Below are positions 22,266 through 33,266 of a stretch of 64,000 bases of DNA, in pieces. Source of the stretch: Paraphoma chrysanthemicola (Eukaryota > Ascomycota > Dothideomycetes > Pleosporales > Phaeosphaeriaceae); the NCBI GenBank assembly GCA_020744225.1, contig JAGMWG010000006.1, positions 620,001 to 684,000 on the forward strand. Direction: 5' to 3'. Each line of letters starts with the position of its first letter. The first letter of the stretch is position 1. Below the pieces are notes generated by a model, which saw only the letters and a program-made list of their open reading frames with translations, was not told where the DNA came from and ran no database searches. A program made the translations under genes and the position numbers.

Positions 22266-23533
22266 GTTGGGTGTGGTGAAGGAGGGGCTTGTTAATTCAG
22301 TTGTACCAATTGGCTGAATGCCAGACTTATCACAGAAACAAAAAGGAAGACAAAGGTGGTGGAGAGTCAAGACAAAATCAAAGCACAAGTCTAGACACCT
22401 ACAATCAAGCACGTCGCGCCGTTACATAACCTTCGTGTAAGCGCGTCGCAGCATCAATTCCGCGATGATCAAGCACGGAAATCGTGTACCACCGGGGAGA
22501 ATAGCTCACCCGGACCGTGTGGGGTGTCTCGCAGGTGCGTTGCTAGTCTGGCCGAGGCCGGTTCAGACGGTTGGTGTCCGTGGTGTCGGAGGGCTGCTCG
22601 GTACTTTGATCGCGGGGGATGTCGCGTCACGGCGAGGGAGCTTGGACCAGCTCGATTCCCCACTTCTCCACACGATTGGGACGAGCATTGTACTATATAA
22701 GACACCACACACTTGCAGACAAGCGCAAGTTTGCAGACATACACAAACATTGAAGCAATCCAAAATATATGTACAAAGGTGTAGTAGGGAACGTTGTGCA
22801 CCTCATTGATCTTATCTTGAACCACCAAAAGTGCTAGGCTTCATCAGTGTCCTGAAATTGATTAGATCCGACATGACCTTGGAAGGCGCAGACATGACCT
22901 TGGAAGGCGCAGACATGGAGCATCATGGAGAGAGTTCAAATCTCAAGGTCCAAGTCGCAACTATAAGGCACGTTGATGCCTGAGAAACGTACGTCTTGTC
23001 GAGTTGCGCGGAGTCGGTGGTAGGTGTTGCGCTTCAAGCAAAAGTGGTTTTTGGACATTGGGTGTTTCCAAATGCGACAGCAGTTGCGTCATCTAACTCA
23101 CTCATACTAGAAGACCTTGGAATTGGGAAGTTCGTGGGTCCTGTTAGTCATACTGCATGGCACTGTTGCGCAATTAGCCTGAGCATGTTGCATCACGATG
23201 CTGCAGGTACAATGCATGCACTACACGCGCCAATGGTAATTTCAGACTTCATCCATATTGCCGTGAAGCAGCCTGTCATTTCGAGCTAATGCGCTGTCGT
23301 CATTTCTGCCCTTCGCTTCTGAACTCCTAAACGACGCAGACCTACCCAGCCGGCCCTGAGCAATAATGATACAGATGCGGAAATGATCTGTTAAGGAAGA
23401 TGACAATGACATGGAAAGGTGAAGTGAAGCGCCGGCAACGTTTCGCGCACGAGTCTCCTGGTAAATGTGCCACCTTTCCGAAGTGAGATGTGGAAAAATC
23501 GAACAAGTTGAAGAACGGTAAAGTGTATAAAGC
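22266..23533. other. Intergenic: dioxygenase promoter, tandem repeat
   Basis: 1.27 kb between two minus-strand genes. It contains a two-copy 21-bp tandem repeat (22870-22911). No gene supported. Confidence 0.45.
22870..22911 (+). repeat. Perfect tandem duplication of a 21-bp unit
   Basis: Two identical copies (22870-22890 and 22891-22911) that begin GACATGACCTTGG, followed by the first six bases of a third copy. Lies in the upstream flank of the dioxygenase gene, with no coding overlap seen. Confidence 0.95.
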
Positions 23534-23921
23534 CTAAGCACTGTTCTTTGGGTTCTCCTTGGAGGCTTTCCACTGTAGCAAGTCAGACGTTTGCAAAATA
23601 AGTATCGCAATGATATCAAGACGTACGTCCTTGCCGAGCGCCTTTTGCTGCTCTTTGAAGTCGAGATCCTTGTACTTTGAACGGTTCTCCTTGACTATGA
23701 TTCATGATCAGCCCAAGTCCTCAAGGTGAGTGACTAGCGTAGTCGCGTCCACGAACGCGACATATACGCGCCAAAAGATAAAAAAACGCACAGAAAGTCT
23801 GCATCTTCACCATGGCGACTCTGGCATTGTTGTTCTTGCGTTTGATGGGGCGGCCAGCCTTCTTGACACCCGCGCCGGTGGAGGCCTTGGGCGTTGTTGT
23901 CTTGGTAGTCGCGGGTGCCAT
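23534..23921 (-). CDS. Small HMG-box-like / YABBY-like basic protein (78 aa)
   Basis: Three exons (23921-23792, 23694-23627, 23572-23534) with introns of 97 and 54 bp give 78 aa. The N-terminus is Thr/Ala/Lys-rich with an AT-hook-like GRP motif (KKAGRPIKRKN). The remainder (MVKMQTFFKENRSKYKDLD, FKEQQKALGKDWKASKENPK) resembles the helices of the HMG-box/YABBY fold, as in small conserved ascomycete proteins. DNA binding in the nucleus is inferred from charge and fold similarity. The short exons keep it from being visible as one open frame. The Met at 23942 upstream in frame (MNHFKLI) is an alternative start; I chose 23921 because the conserved-looking part begins there. Confidence 0.78.
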
Positions 23922-24633
23922 GATGAGCTTGAAGTGATTCAATTGTGCGTTGGTAAAGAGGTGCGCGTTATGTTCTTGTAGATGGCAAGCGTACGATAAA
24001 AGGAAAAATGGTTTGGTTTGGTGAAGTTTGAGGGATGGTCAGAATTGGGACGCGCAGGTGAGGGAAGTCTTATTGACATGTTTGGAAGGTGCGCTAGTCC
24101 GAAATGGGATCCAGAACCAATAACCCCGGGACTACGCATATGGTTTGCGCGACATTACGGGAGACTGCATGATTGGCGCCCTATATGCACCTGAAACAAT
24201 GCGCTTGGGCGTCATTGCTTAGACAGTGCGATTAGACATCGTAGCCGTAGTCAGCTGGCGCATTCCAGACCATGCTGGCTTAGGAGCTTGCCGTTGTCCT
24301 CGCCACAACAGGCTTCAGCTATTGCTTTGGTGTGGCGCGAGAGAGCCCAGGTGAGTATGCATAGGCGACTCCCCTCCCTGCGCGTTGTCACAATGGGCGG
24401 ATGTTCCATGATTTCAGACTGCCGGTCAAGAGGAGTCGCTACTGGACGGCATATTCAGGACTTATCTTTGCCGAGCATCAATTGCTTGCCAACTTTGCTT
24501 CATTGCACGGAACTGCAGCGAGCCTGATCAGACAGTGATGATGGCAATCGCAACCGGCATGGATTCTTGTTTGTCTCGCATTCGGCACGCCTTCATCTTC
24601 ACAACACCTTCTTCGACCCTTGGAATCATTGCT
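23922..24633. other. Intergenic, nothing recognised
   Basis: 0.7 kb upstream of the HMG-like gene and downstream of the small membrane-protein gene, both on minus. No gene or repeat recognised. Confidence 0.4.
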
Positions 24634-25233
24634 CTACGTGGCAGACGAATCCCCGTCATCCTCCTCTGATATATGCCGGAAGCGAGCATCCGCAGTATCC
24701 GCCTTCAGCCCACCCGTACTCTGTGCCGGCTCGTCTGGCCGGCGGGCGAGACTGAAGCGACGACGGTGACCCGTGGGACGTTCTGTGAGGCTTGGGGCGC
24801 GTGGACGTGCCTTTCCTCGTGCGCGGCCGCCGACAAAGGGTATCTCGTATGTGACGGCGCGGACGATATAGAGGACCAAGTCATAGAAAAGCAGCGCCGC
24901 CCATGGCCCAATTGTGATGAGGCCCAAGAACAGCTAGAAGAGCCATGAGCGGTGGTCTACGGTGCAGGAGCGCAATTGCGACATACAAAGACTCGCGTGA
25001 TCCATGTCTCCACCGACGCGAAGCTCTCTGGGAATAAGGAGAGGATGCCCATTGTCGTGCTGCCGTGCAGGCGCGATGCGACACGGTCGCGGAGTGACTG
25101 GATATAGGGATAGTAAGACTCGGAGCGATTGAGATAACACGGGAGCTGAAGTATGTAGCGGGGTGCGAGCGCTGTAGTAATGTGTGTGCAAATGTTGAGG
25201 CTGCGGCACGGGCGCTGCCGGGAACTTCGTCAT
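24634..25233 (-). CDS. Small membrane protein, function unknown
   Basis: The best model is 167 aa from exons 25233-25141, 25097-24987 and 24933-24634, joined in phase. The 53-bp second intron (24934-24986, GTATGT...CTTCTAG) is clear. The first (25098-25140, 43 bp, GTGTTA...CCAG) is weak, so an alternative start is the Met at 25052 (MGILSLFPESF). Around the splice join the protein reads WITRVFLFLGLITIGPWAA, LLFYDLVLYIVRAVTYEIPF: one long or two short hydrophobic helices. A basic, Arg-rich tail follows (RARGKARPRAPSLTERPTGH), ending in an acidic stretch. It lies head-to-head with the BTB gene at 25.87 kb. Family not recognised beyond fungal hypothetical membrane protein. Confidence 0.65.
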
Positions 25234-25869
25234 GGCGGCGCGTCTTCCGCGGTGGGGCGCCGGTGACCTTAGCGCACATCTTACATGCAGGGGCCCTCGA
25301 TCACCACCTTTCAACCTTCCTGGCGGAGACACCTGACCATCCAGGCAGCACGGTAAGGCTGAAAATATGCCTTCACATAACCATTGGATGGCTGTCGTGC
25401 CTCACTTGGGCAGGCCAATGGGGGGCCGCCCGCCAGCTGCGTCGTCCCCTCACTCTGCGCAGTGCGAGCCTCGTTGTGCCCCGCCTGTTGTGAGACCTCC
25501 TCTCATACAGCATCCATCAGTAGAGCGTCTTTTCTATTCGAGTCAAAGAGATCGGTGAGTGTATTGCTCTAGCAGCATTGCTGGAGTCAGAGCGTGGCTT
25601 GGGTGCTGGACGGAAGCTGAGCCCACCTGCGTGCTTGCTGGAGCCTAGTCACCCTTCAATTACGTCGGCCTCGTCGTCCCTCAGGCTGGCTATTTCCTGC
25701 AGCTGAAACTCAATTCCTCCCTCACTTAGCTTCAAACTTGTCTTTCATACCCCCTCTGACCGTGCTTTACACTTCTGGCTGCTCTACTCATCCTGCCTCA
25801 CGCCGTCGAGGTTTGAGAAGCTGCAACCACCCACTATGGACGACCTCACCTTCCTCGACAGTTTCGGCG
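25234..25869. other. Divergent promoter between small membrane protein and BTB gene
   Basis: 0.6 kb, pyrimidine-rich towards the BTB start. An ATG at 25836 opens another frame that could be an upstream ORF or the true start if an intron at 25916-25973 is used. Confidence 0.4.
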
Positions 25870-27008
25870 ATGGCACTGACTCTAATCTCGCTACGCTCAA
25901 AGCTGTCTTGCGCGGGTACCGGCCAAGTCTGCCACATTTCAGACAGCGTTTGTCCATATCGACTGCTGGACAGCTGCCCACTGCTTTACCACGCATTCGA
26001 AGGGGGATATCAAGACCGTCTTCAGGCCCATATCGAGGCGCCATCGCGATCGGCTGTCATCGCACTGCTGCGATACTGCTACACCGGTAGCTACCTTCCT
26101 CCAGGCGCCGAATATGCACCCATTCTTTTGCTTCCACACGCCGAGACGTACAAGCTGGCCGAGGACTTCGACGTCCCTGAGCTTCAGCTGCTTGCACACG
26201 GCAACTTTTCTTGCCAGGTCGACTTTGCGTGCAGCTTGCCAACACCGCCCGAGGACCTCGTCGACACGATCCGCTTCGTGTATGACCACCTCGCCGGTAC
26301 ACAGGCACGCCTACAACAAGGCCTTGTGCACACTCTACTAAACTACTGCGTCGCTGTCTTCCAGTACCATCATCTTGCGCAAAATGTCGAGTTTCGGGAG
26401 GTCGTCCAGCAGATACCAGAATTCCAACAGGACTTATGCCGCACCAACATGGAGCGCAACTTTGAAGACGAATGTAAGTGAATCTCAACACTTCTCTCGC
26501 CCAAAATTGACTCTTTATAGGCGCATTTGAAATAATACAACTCGCAATCGACATGCTCCAGTCTCAGCCCGACAACCGCCCTACCACGCTCGCTTCTAGG
26601 GACCTCCCAAAGGAGATGCTCTTCGATCGCCCAGCAACACCCACACCGGTACGGCAACCAGCCCCGACACTCTTCCATCTGCCAGAGGCTTTATGTTCGG
26701 TCAAGAAGGAACACGAGAGCTGTGCAGATTCCGCATATGCGCCATCGGTTCGGACTTTGGTTGGGCCTTCTTCTTCCATACTTGCATACAGGCCCAAGGA
26801 TCCACTGGTTGCTGCAGGAGAAGCTATCGGTACCGAGTCATCGAGCGAAGATGAAGGCTTTACCCTTGTACGCCGTCCAAGGCCCTCCACGATAATTCCA
26901 TCTGAAGATGTGATGTCAAGCCCAGAGATGGTGCCGGTACAGCCGGTCGATGTTCTAGCCTTGACCGGCAGTGCCTACCCCGACGACGACGAGTGGACTA
27001 TGCTCTGA
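25870..27008 (+). CDS. BTB/POZ domain protein
   Basis: The preferred model starts at ATG 25870 and removes one intron (26474-26520, GTAAGT...ATTGAC...TATAG), giving 363 aa. Residues 19-110 look like a BTB fold: VCHISDSVCPYRLLDSCPLL, AFEGGYQ, ALLRYCYTGSYLP, ETYKLAEDFDVPELQLLAHG. The C-terminal 150 residues are Pro/Ser-rich with acidic patches (GTESSSEDEGFTLV, YPDDDEWTML) and no second domain. Alternative model: ATG 25836, intron 25916-25973 and 355 aa, but this removes the early BTB strand and uses weak splice signals. BTB proteins of this kind often bridge to cullin-3 or dimerise; the partner is unknown. Confidence 0.78.
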
Positions 27009-27450
27009 TAGCATGTGAAAACGTACTTCTCGGCGTGGACTTCCGCATTCTGCATGTCCTCTGGATTGTTGTCTTCGCGGCATCGCTATACGTCTTTTAC
27101 TCAAGTAGACACAGAAAGCCTCTGTGGCTAGACAGGTTGTATGTCTTCGATTCTGCGGCGTTGGGGTAATACATGCGAGGTCGCATCATCATGCATCACG
27201 AAATTTCATAACCACGGTTGGGAACGGGCGGGGCGTTGTATCCATGGTTCACAAGTGCGCAATACCAAAAATCGATAGGGCTAATCGAAGAAGAGAGTAC
27301 AAATTCCAGCACAGCTTTGTGTCTTGCACCTTTCGATTTCATCTCACCACACAAATGAGCCAACAACATCGTGCGCTACACTTTTGCATCTCATTACCAC
27401 ACTTCGTAGCAGCGCCTATTTTCCAGCAGTAGGCAGTAAGGTATTTACGT
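27009..27450. other. Intergenic, nothing recognised
   Basis: 0.44 kb between the BTB gene and the Cys-rich gene; 3' flank and promoter only. Confidence 0.4.
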
Positions 27451-28230
27451 ATGACACTCCCGCGAAACCTCTGGCGTCCTTGTCAAATCAATGCTGATGT
27501 ATATTGTAGTGACACTATGTCGCCTCTCCGCATAGTACTCGAAAAGGCTATGCCATCGTCATCACATACATTGCTTGACAGTGGGCGACATGTTCTCAAC
27601 AAAAGTCTTTGGCGCAGGCCTCGAACCATCCCACTACCAAACACCATTCCACCACACCCACCTCGCAGCCCTCCGGAACAATACTCCAAGCCCGACCCAG
27701 GCGACCGTCTGGTTGTCTCGCATCCAACTCCATCGTCGTGTCCGAGTATACTTACTCCTGATGAAAACAGCATCACAGACACTAGCGATATAGGCACAAA
27801 CACCGCATGCGACGAGCCGGCGATTGATGCTCCCAACCTTCAGCAGCAGCAAGAATACCAGATGCGCCACGCCGTCGTTCCCTCGCACAAGTCCCACCAC
27901 TCGTCGAAGCCCGTGCTCAACACGCAGCTGACCCCAAAGCGCACATTGTCGTCTTCACCCGATTTGTCCTCGCCATCTTGCGTACGCAACCAATGCACGT
28001 CCTGCCACCGTCACCTCCACAACTACGAGTTCCCGAAACGCCCTCCGTCGAAACACTGCACGCATGAAAACGATACATGCGCGTACTGTTTGCATACAGC
28101 CATTCAAGCGGATTTCAACGATACGGGGTGGGAGCGCGTGAAGTGTCCGCGGACGGGGTGTGGGAAAGGGTTGGATGAGAGGGAGGCGAGGAATGGGGTC
28201 TTGGTCTGGATGCAGGAGGGGAAGGGGTAG
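27451..28230 (+). CDS. Cys/His-rich RING-like protein (RBR first-RING type)
   Basis: Single-exon frame of 259 aa; a Met at 27517 (MSPLRIVLEKAM) is an alternative start. The first 175 residues are Pro/Ser-rich and disordered. The last 75 carry paired zinc ligands: CTSC, then CTHENDTCAYC, then KCPRTGC. Spacing is CX2C-X16-CXH-X4-CX2C-X19-CX4C. This is the pattern of the first RING half in fungal RING-between-RING proteins (typical text: C..C...FP.KPP...CTH....C..C...). No second RING or IBR follows: the frame ends shortly after. It may be a stand-alone zinc-binding E3-like or regulatory protein; ligase activity is not shown. Confidence 0.65.
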   Translation: MTLPRNLWRPCQINADVYCSDTMSPLRIVLEKAMPSSSHTLLDSGRHVLNKSLWRRPRTIPLPNTIPPHPPRSPPEQYSKPDPGDRLVVSHPTPSSCPSILTPDENSITDTSDIGTNTACDEPAIDAPNLQQQQEYQMRHAVVPSHKSHHSSKPVLNTQLTPKRTLSSSPDLSSPSCVRNQCTSCHRHLHNYEFPKRPPSKHCTHENDTCAYCLHTAIQADFNDTGWERVKCPRTGCGKGLDEREARNGVLVWMQEGKG

Positions 28231-29981
28231 TTCATAGAGGTAGATGGCGTTGGGAAAGGATGTTGACGAAATTTTGGAGTGAGTATGAGGTATAGGTAAT
28301 GTAATCATGTTAACGAATGAAATGGCCACGACTGCGATAGATTATGTGAGGTGCTCCTTTTATATGTATGATCCGTGAAAAGGATGCGGAACTCCTCAGG
28401 GTCGCAATGATAGTCATAAATTTAGGCTATTTCGTGTTATTCGATGACATGCAATCTCGAGTGTGCGATGATATGTCGTCGAGCAGGGAAAGGGGAGGTA
28501 TTCATTGCGTGAACGAACCATGTTTTTGTTACTCACAGCGACGAGAGAACATGCAGAGAAACTCTTTCTGACACTTTTATTTCTTGCGTAGGGGAAATAC
28601 ATGTTGGAGATGAAGTGAGCTCGCGTGTGAGATGTATATACTCTAAGTAGAAAAGTAGAGACGAAGGCAAATGTTATGCACATACACCGATTTTTCAAAC
28701 CCCGTGCAGCTGAGCAATCGCACGACATCAAGCACTCATATTTATATCAGTGATCCACATCGAGATCTTAGTTCGCTTACGCAGAAGCTTGGAAATCATG
28801 TTTTCCAAGTAAAATTTCGAGAGAATGCGAGAACAGGCGTCATCATTCGTTTTCTCGGATGCCGAGCAGAGATTATGGAGGGCGTGTAGCTACGCATGCT
28901 CATGTTCGGATGGTCTACTATTCCACGATTAGTTTGTAGCCGTTTTGAATGCGTTACGTATATCCCTGATCAAGTGAGAATAGATCATGGTACGGAAAAG
29001 ACTTGACCTCGAGAACATCGGTGGGATATATCGCACATCGAAAGAAAGTACAACGCAAGACATGGATCTGCAGCCTCATCTTTTGAGCACAGTGCGAAAT
29101 GTCTGGTGAAGTAGAGAAGAACGGAGATACGAGGCGCGGTAGTAGTTATGTACATCAAGAAGCCAATAGAGATAGGGACCATCATGTCGCACCGCTCAAT
29201 GCTACTCCAATTACGCGCGATCCTCAGAGACCATGCATGCAATCCTAAGATTCGAGACGCATGATTATGTCCACTCGTTTACCGTATCGCAACATATTTT
29301 AGTCGTCGGACATATTCGGTTCACTGCCGGGTGACAATTCGTGTCATAAATCTTGCCGATACTCTCAATCTACCGAGTACCACGTACCTAGGTAGCATTG
29401 TTCAGAGGCATATACTCTGTCGGAACACTCCAGTCCACACCGGGGCATCGATGACTTCCTTGCGTTCAGGGCGCTCTCTCGGTGTAGAGAATCGGGAGAA
29501 GTCAAGAAGGCAAGAGACCCTTGTCGAGTTATTTTGAATCTTGGCCCAAGCCGCGCACAACCAGAAAAAGTTATGAAGAGCTACACGCGCATGCTGCATG
29601 GCACACTCCCAAGTCTTTGCTCTCATTACTCGGAGTTAGAGACTTTGGCCGTACCTAGAATACGAAAGTTGAGATGAATTCGAAGTGAGAAGGGCTTCGG
29701 TTGACTTATATACTACCTTATGGGGGAAGTGTTGTAAAGGTATGTATTAGTGCGTCACGAGCTCAGGATATAATGCCTGAAATGTGGTGCGAATTGCCTA
29801 GAGCCAGATGCTGGTGAGGCTGCAGGCTGGGCATGCACGATCTTCAGCTCTTCCGGGTCTTTTCCAGCTCCTGTTTTTTCAGCATGCGCTGTTCACAGCT
29901 TATCCTAACATCACCATTACTGCGCGACCGTCAAAACACCCACGAACTAAACGCCTACTGAACATTCCTTTTGTATAGAGC
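28231..29981. other. 1.75-kb gene-poor tract upstream of HET gene
   Basis: AT-richer than the preceding genes. No gene, tRNA or repeat I can support; open frames are all under 110 codons without motifs. The right end is the HET gene promoter and leader. Confidence 0.45.
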
Positions 29982-31988
29982 ATGGATTGGCATGAATTAC
30001 CAAGTGCTAGCTCTCTGGAACATGACGTCCCATACAACGCTTTACGCACGTCGCGGCAAGAAGCTCTGCAGCTTGGTGCTATTCCAGACTTAGACAGAAG
30101 TGGACCAGTACACTTGTGGAGCCTATGGCACTATCAATACTCAGCACTGCCCAACAACAGCCGCTTTGTTCGGGTTCTTTCCTTGGAACGGCCGCGGCAA
30201 GTAGCAGGCTGGAGGAAGGCTCTCATTCCATGCGCATCAGTCATCTGCTTACCTTTGCCTACGGAAAACACCATATCAGCCCTCTCCTATGTTTGGGGAA
30301 AGCCAGAAAAGAATCATCCTATAATTCTCGATGGATGCGTCTTTTGGGTGACCGAGAATCTGTTTGCCGCACTCGAGCGCCTGCAAGAACATGACAGGAT
30401 ACTTCTGCTCTGGGTGGATGCGATCTGTATCAACCAAGCAGATTTGAAAGAGAAAAGTGCGCAAGTACAACAAATGGGTAACATCTACCGTATGGCGAAG
30501 CTTGTGCTTGGCTGGATTGGCCCCGCGACTGATGGCAGCGAGGTTGCCATGAAAGCATTGGCTTATATTGGCAAGGCCTGTGATGACATGCCTGATGGCC
30601 CCTGCCTCGAGGAACGACGTCAACTTTTTGAAGAGGTCTTGCCTGAAGATCCGATTTCTCCGGGAAAAGCATTTCCCACTGCACAAGTGATGGCGATCTT
30701 CAATCGCCCATGGTGGACACGTATCTGGGTAAGTCGGGTCAGTAACCTCTTATATTTAAACATGCTAAGCGTGCTCGTTCAATGGCAGATAGTGCAGGAA
30801 GTCAATCTGGCAGAGAGCACCCATGTCATCTGCGGTTCATCTTCCATCACATACATGCACATACGGCTAGCCTTCACCGCGCTAATGGAGCTACCAATGA
30901 TCAACGCCAGGTTCAACAACGTCCTAGACAGTCGCATCAAAGGCATTGCTATACAGAGCTGTCGGCCAAGACTAATCGAATCGTCGATGGATGGCATTGC
31001 TTCGAACCCAATACCGCTTGCAACAAGACTTATTCGGGCCACAGGTTTTGGGGCAACGAAACCTGTTGATCATATATTCGCCCTTATTGGTCTAACAAGC
31101 GACATGAAAGAGCTGGGGATTGTTGCAGACTACAAAAAGACGTGCTCACAAGTGTACACAAAGGTGGCTGCTGCATTACTGCAGCGTCAAGGCAACTTGC
31201 AAATACTAGCAAGAAGCAGGAATCCCAAGCGTGAATCAGGGTTGCCATCCTGGGTACCGGACTGGTCTCAGCCGCCGCCTATAATGATTTGGAATCCACG
31301 GTTTCCTGTCTACTCGGCTGGGAAATGCGCGTTGAAGCAGAGAATCCGGGCAATAGGCAATAAATTGATCATTCGTGGGGTTATCGTAGGACACGTGGAG
31401 AATATTGGGTGTTCATGGGACTCACTCAGTACAGTAGAGGTCAAAGACGGGCCAAGAGCGATGCAGGGTGTACTAGACAATGTTCGAGACTTTGTAGATG
31501 CACACTGTTTCGCATACACTACCCCTGAAGAGAAGGAAGATGCCATGTGGCGTGCACCAATCGTCGATACCGAGTTCGGTGTATTTGGCGAGAATGGACG
31601 ATATAACAGGCGAGCTACAGAGCCGATGCACAGAGCATTCAGGAGTTTGCACAAGTCTTTGGCTCCGTCCGATCCCTCCCTGGAGGTGTTCAAGCATCGC
31701 TATTTCACTGCAGCATCAATTCTCCGAAATCGTCAATTTTTCGCTACTAGTAACGGACATTTAGGGACCGGGCCTTCGGATATGCGGATCGGTGACTTTG
31801 TATGTGTCCTCATCAACGGAGATGTCCCGTTCGTTGTGCGGAAGGTTGTAGACCAATCTGGGCCGAAATGGTTGCGAAAATGGCAAAATATGGAGTACCA
31901 TCTTGTGGGCGAATGCTACGTTCACAAGATGATGGATGGCGAAGTTTGGACGAATCAAACGCGCGATGAACACTTTGTACTTGTATAA
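29982..31988 (+). CDS. Heterokaryon incompatibility (HET) domain protein
   Basis: 648 aa after removing a 60-bp, stop-free, in-frame intron (30729-30788). HET domain (PF06985) at about residues 95-260: ISALSYVWGKPEKNHPIILD, LLLWVDAICINQADLKEKSA, VQQMGNIYRMAKLVLGWIG, and after splicing FNRPWWTRIWIVQEVNLA, the usual WWxRxWxxQE motif. The C-terminal part holds GLPSWVPDWSQPP and a late MRIGDFVCVLINGDVPFVVR block, both common in stand-alone HET proteins. Family members can trigger cell death on non-self fusion, but most genomic HET genes have no known allele specificity. No NACHT, WD40 or ankyrin part is fused. Without splicing, 20 extra residues would interrupt the WWTRIW/QEV motif. Confidence 0.92.
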   Translation: MDWHELPSASSLEHDVPYNALRTSRQEALQLGAIPDLDRSGPVHLWSLWHYQYSALPNNSRFVRVLSLERPRQVAGWRKALIPCASVICLPLPTENTISALSYVWGKPEKNHPIILDGCVFWVTENLFAALERLQEHDRILLLWVDAICINQADLKEKSAQVQQMGNIYRMAKLVLGWIGPATDGSEVAMKALAYIGKACDDMPDGPCLEERRQLFEEVLPEDPISPGKAFPTAQVMAIFNRPWWTRIWVSRVSNLLYLNMLSVLVQWQIVQEVNLAESTHVICGSSSITYMHIRLAFTALMELPMINARFNNVLDSRIKGIAIQSCRPRLIESSMDGIASNPIPLATRLIRATGFGATKPVDHIFALIGLTSDMKELGIVADYKKTCSQVYTKVAAALLQRQGNLQILARSRNPKRESGLPSWVPDWSQPPPIMIWNPRFPVYSAGKCALKQRIRAIGNKLIIRGVIVGHVENIGCSWDSLSTVEVKDGPRAMQGVLDNVRDFVDAHCFAYTTPEEKEDAMWRAPIVDTEFGVFGENGRYNRRATEPMHRAFRSLHKSLAPSDPSLEVFKHRYFTAASILRNRQFFATSNGHLGTGPSDMRIGDFVCVLINGDVPFVVRKVVDQSGPKWLRKWQNMEYHLVGECYVHKMMDGEVWTNQTRDEHFVLV

Positions 31989-32273
31989 GCTTCAATGCCT
32001 TGGTTTGACCAATCGCGACACAACCGACATGTCGGTGTCCAAGAGATGAATGTACAGTCTATGTAAAGACCTGAGAGAGCAATATATGCGCGTGCACGTA
32101 ACTCTTCCAGTTGATTAAGAGCACATGGAAATTTTGTTAACTGGTACATATAATAGACGTTATCATTTATGAAGTCTCTCTTTTCCTGATCTTCATGAGT
32201 ACCTAACGTCCTGTGAGTATTTAACATACATTACACAGTAGAAGGCAATACAACATATATTGTGTTATAACTT

Positions 32274-33266
32274 CTATCCTGAGCTCTTGGAAGGATCTGT
32301 ATATAGACGTCCAACAACATTACCGCTCGCGAGCCTGTCAATTCCTTCCTTCAATTGGCTAAAGCTAACCTCTTCAACAGTAGGGTGAAATTCTTTATCC
32401 GCGATCATTTGAAGACATTTCTCAACTTCCTGAATGGATGACCCTCCTGAAGCCTTGAGGGTAACGCCGAGTGCTATGAGTTCATACGTATCGATGGGAG
32501 CCGTCCGATTTGCGAGACCAATCAGGACAACTCTACCACCAGGCTTCACGGCCTTGGCCGCGGCCACTGTGGTTGCACCGGTTCCAGCAAAATCCAGTAT
32601 GACATCAAATCGTGCTCCTGGAAATTTGGCAAAACTCTTGGCACACGAGTAAACTCCAACTTGAGCGGCTGGCACGTACTTTCTTGTGTCGAGCTCAATC
32701 CCATAGACTTTAGCACCTTGCCGTACCGCGATTTGAGCAGCTGAGAGGCCCAGCCCACCAAGTCCGATGATGGCGACTTTCGAACCCGCGGTGACCTCTC
32801 CATCAACAACAACGGAGTGATACGCAGTAGCAACAGCGTCAGTAGCCACGGCGGCATGGGCGAATGTTACGCCTTCTGGAATTCGAATTGTCTTGGCCTC
32901 CAGCACTGTTACATATTCCGCGAATCCGCCGTCTTTTCCTATACCAGGACTTGTGGTAACATCCCCAAAGGTGAGGGGGTGCTTTGTGGTGATGGCCGCA
33001 ACGACCTGGTCTCCAACGTTGAACTTGGTAACGTTGGCACCAATTCCAACGATCTCTCCGGCAAGTTCGTGGCCCAAGGTGATGGGCCTTTTCCAAAAGA
33101 ACGTATCGTCTTTGCCAGTGATAATGTTGATGTCGGTATGACAGATCCCAGCAGCCTTGATCCGGACGAGTACCTGGTTGCTCTCAGGCACTGGGATCGG
33201 AACGTCCTTGTAGACCAGCCCCTCGGATGGAGATTCAAAACGATAAGCCTTCATTGTCGACGTCAT
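32274..33266 (-). CDS. Zinc-type medium-chain alcohol dehydrogenase without structural-zinc loop
   Basis: Complete intronless frame, 330 aa. Catalytic-zinc ligands of the MDR family are visible: Cys in AAGICHTDIN, and GHE in LGHELAGEIVG. The NAD(P)-binding motif is GLGGLG in KVAIIGLGGLGLSAAQIA. The usual four-Cys structural-zinc segment is absent; AAITTKHPLTFGDVTTSPGI stands in its place, which explains the short length. Acts on an unknown alcohol/aldehyde, probably in the cytosol. Its start faces the alpha/beta hydrolase start 0.77 kb away, so the two may share a promoter. The upstream codons MTSTM offer two Met; the first (33266) was taken. Confidence 0.93.
   Translation of the reverse strand: MTSTMKAYRFESPSEGLVYKDVPIPVPESNQVLVRIKAAGICHTDINIITGKDDTFFWKRPITLGHELAGEIVGIGANVTKFNVGDQVVAAITTKHPLTFGDVTTSPGIGKDGGFAEYVTVLEAKTIRIPEGVTFAHAAVATDAVATAYHSVVVDGEVTAGSKVAIIGLGGLGLSAAQIAVRQGAKVYGIELDTRKYVPAAQVGVYSCAKSFAKFPGARFDVILDFAGTGATTVAAAKAVKPGGRVVLIGLANRTAPIDTYELIALGVTLKASGGSSIQEVEKCLQMIADKEFHPTVEEVSFSQLKEGIDRLASGNVVGRLYTDPSKSSG

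Noticed and set aside
25836..25869. ATG 25836 as the BTB gene start
   Set aside because: Needs a 58-bp intron with weak splice signals that would cut out the first BTB strand; kept only as an alternative.
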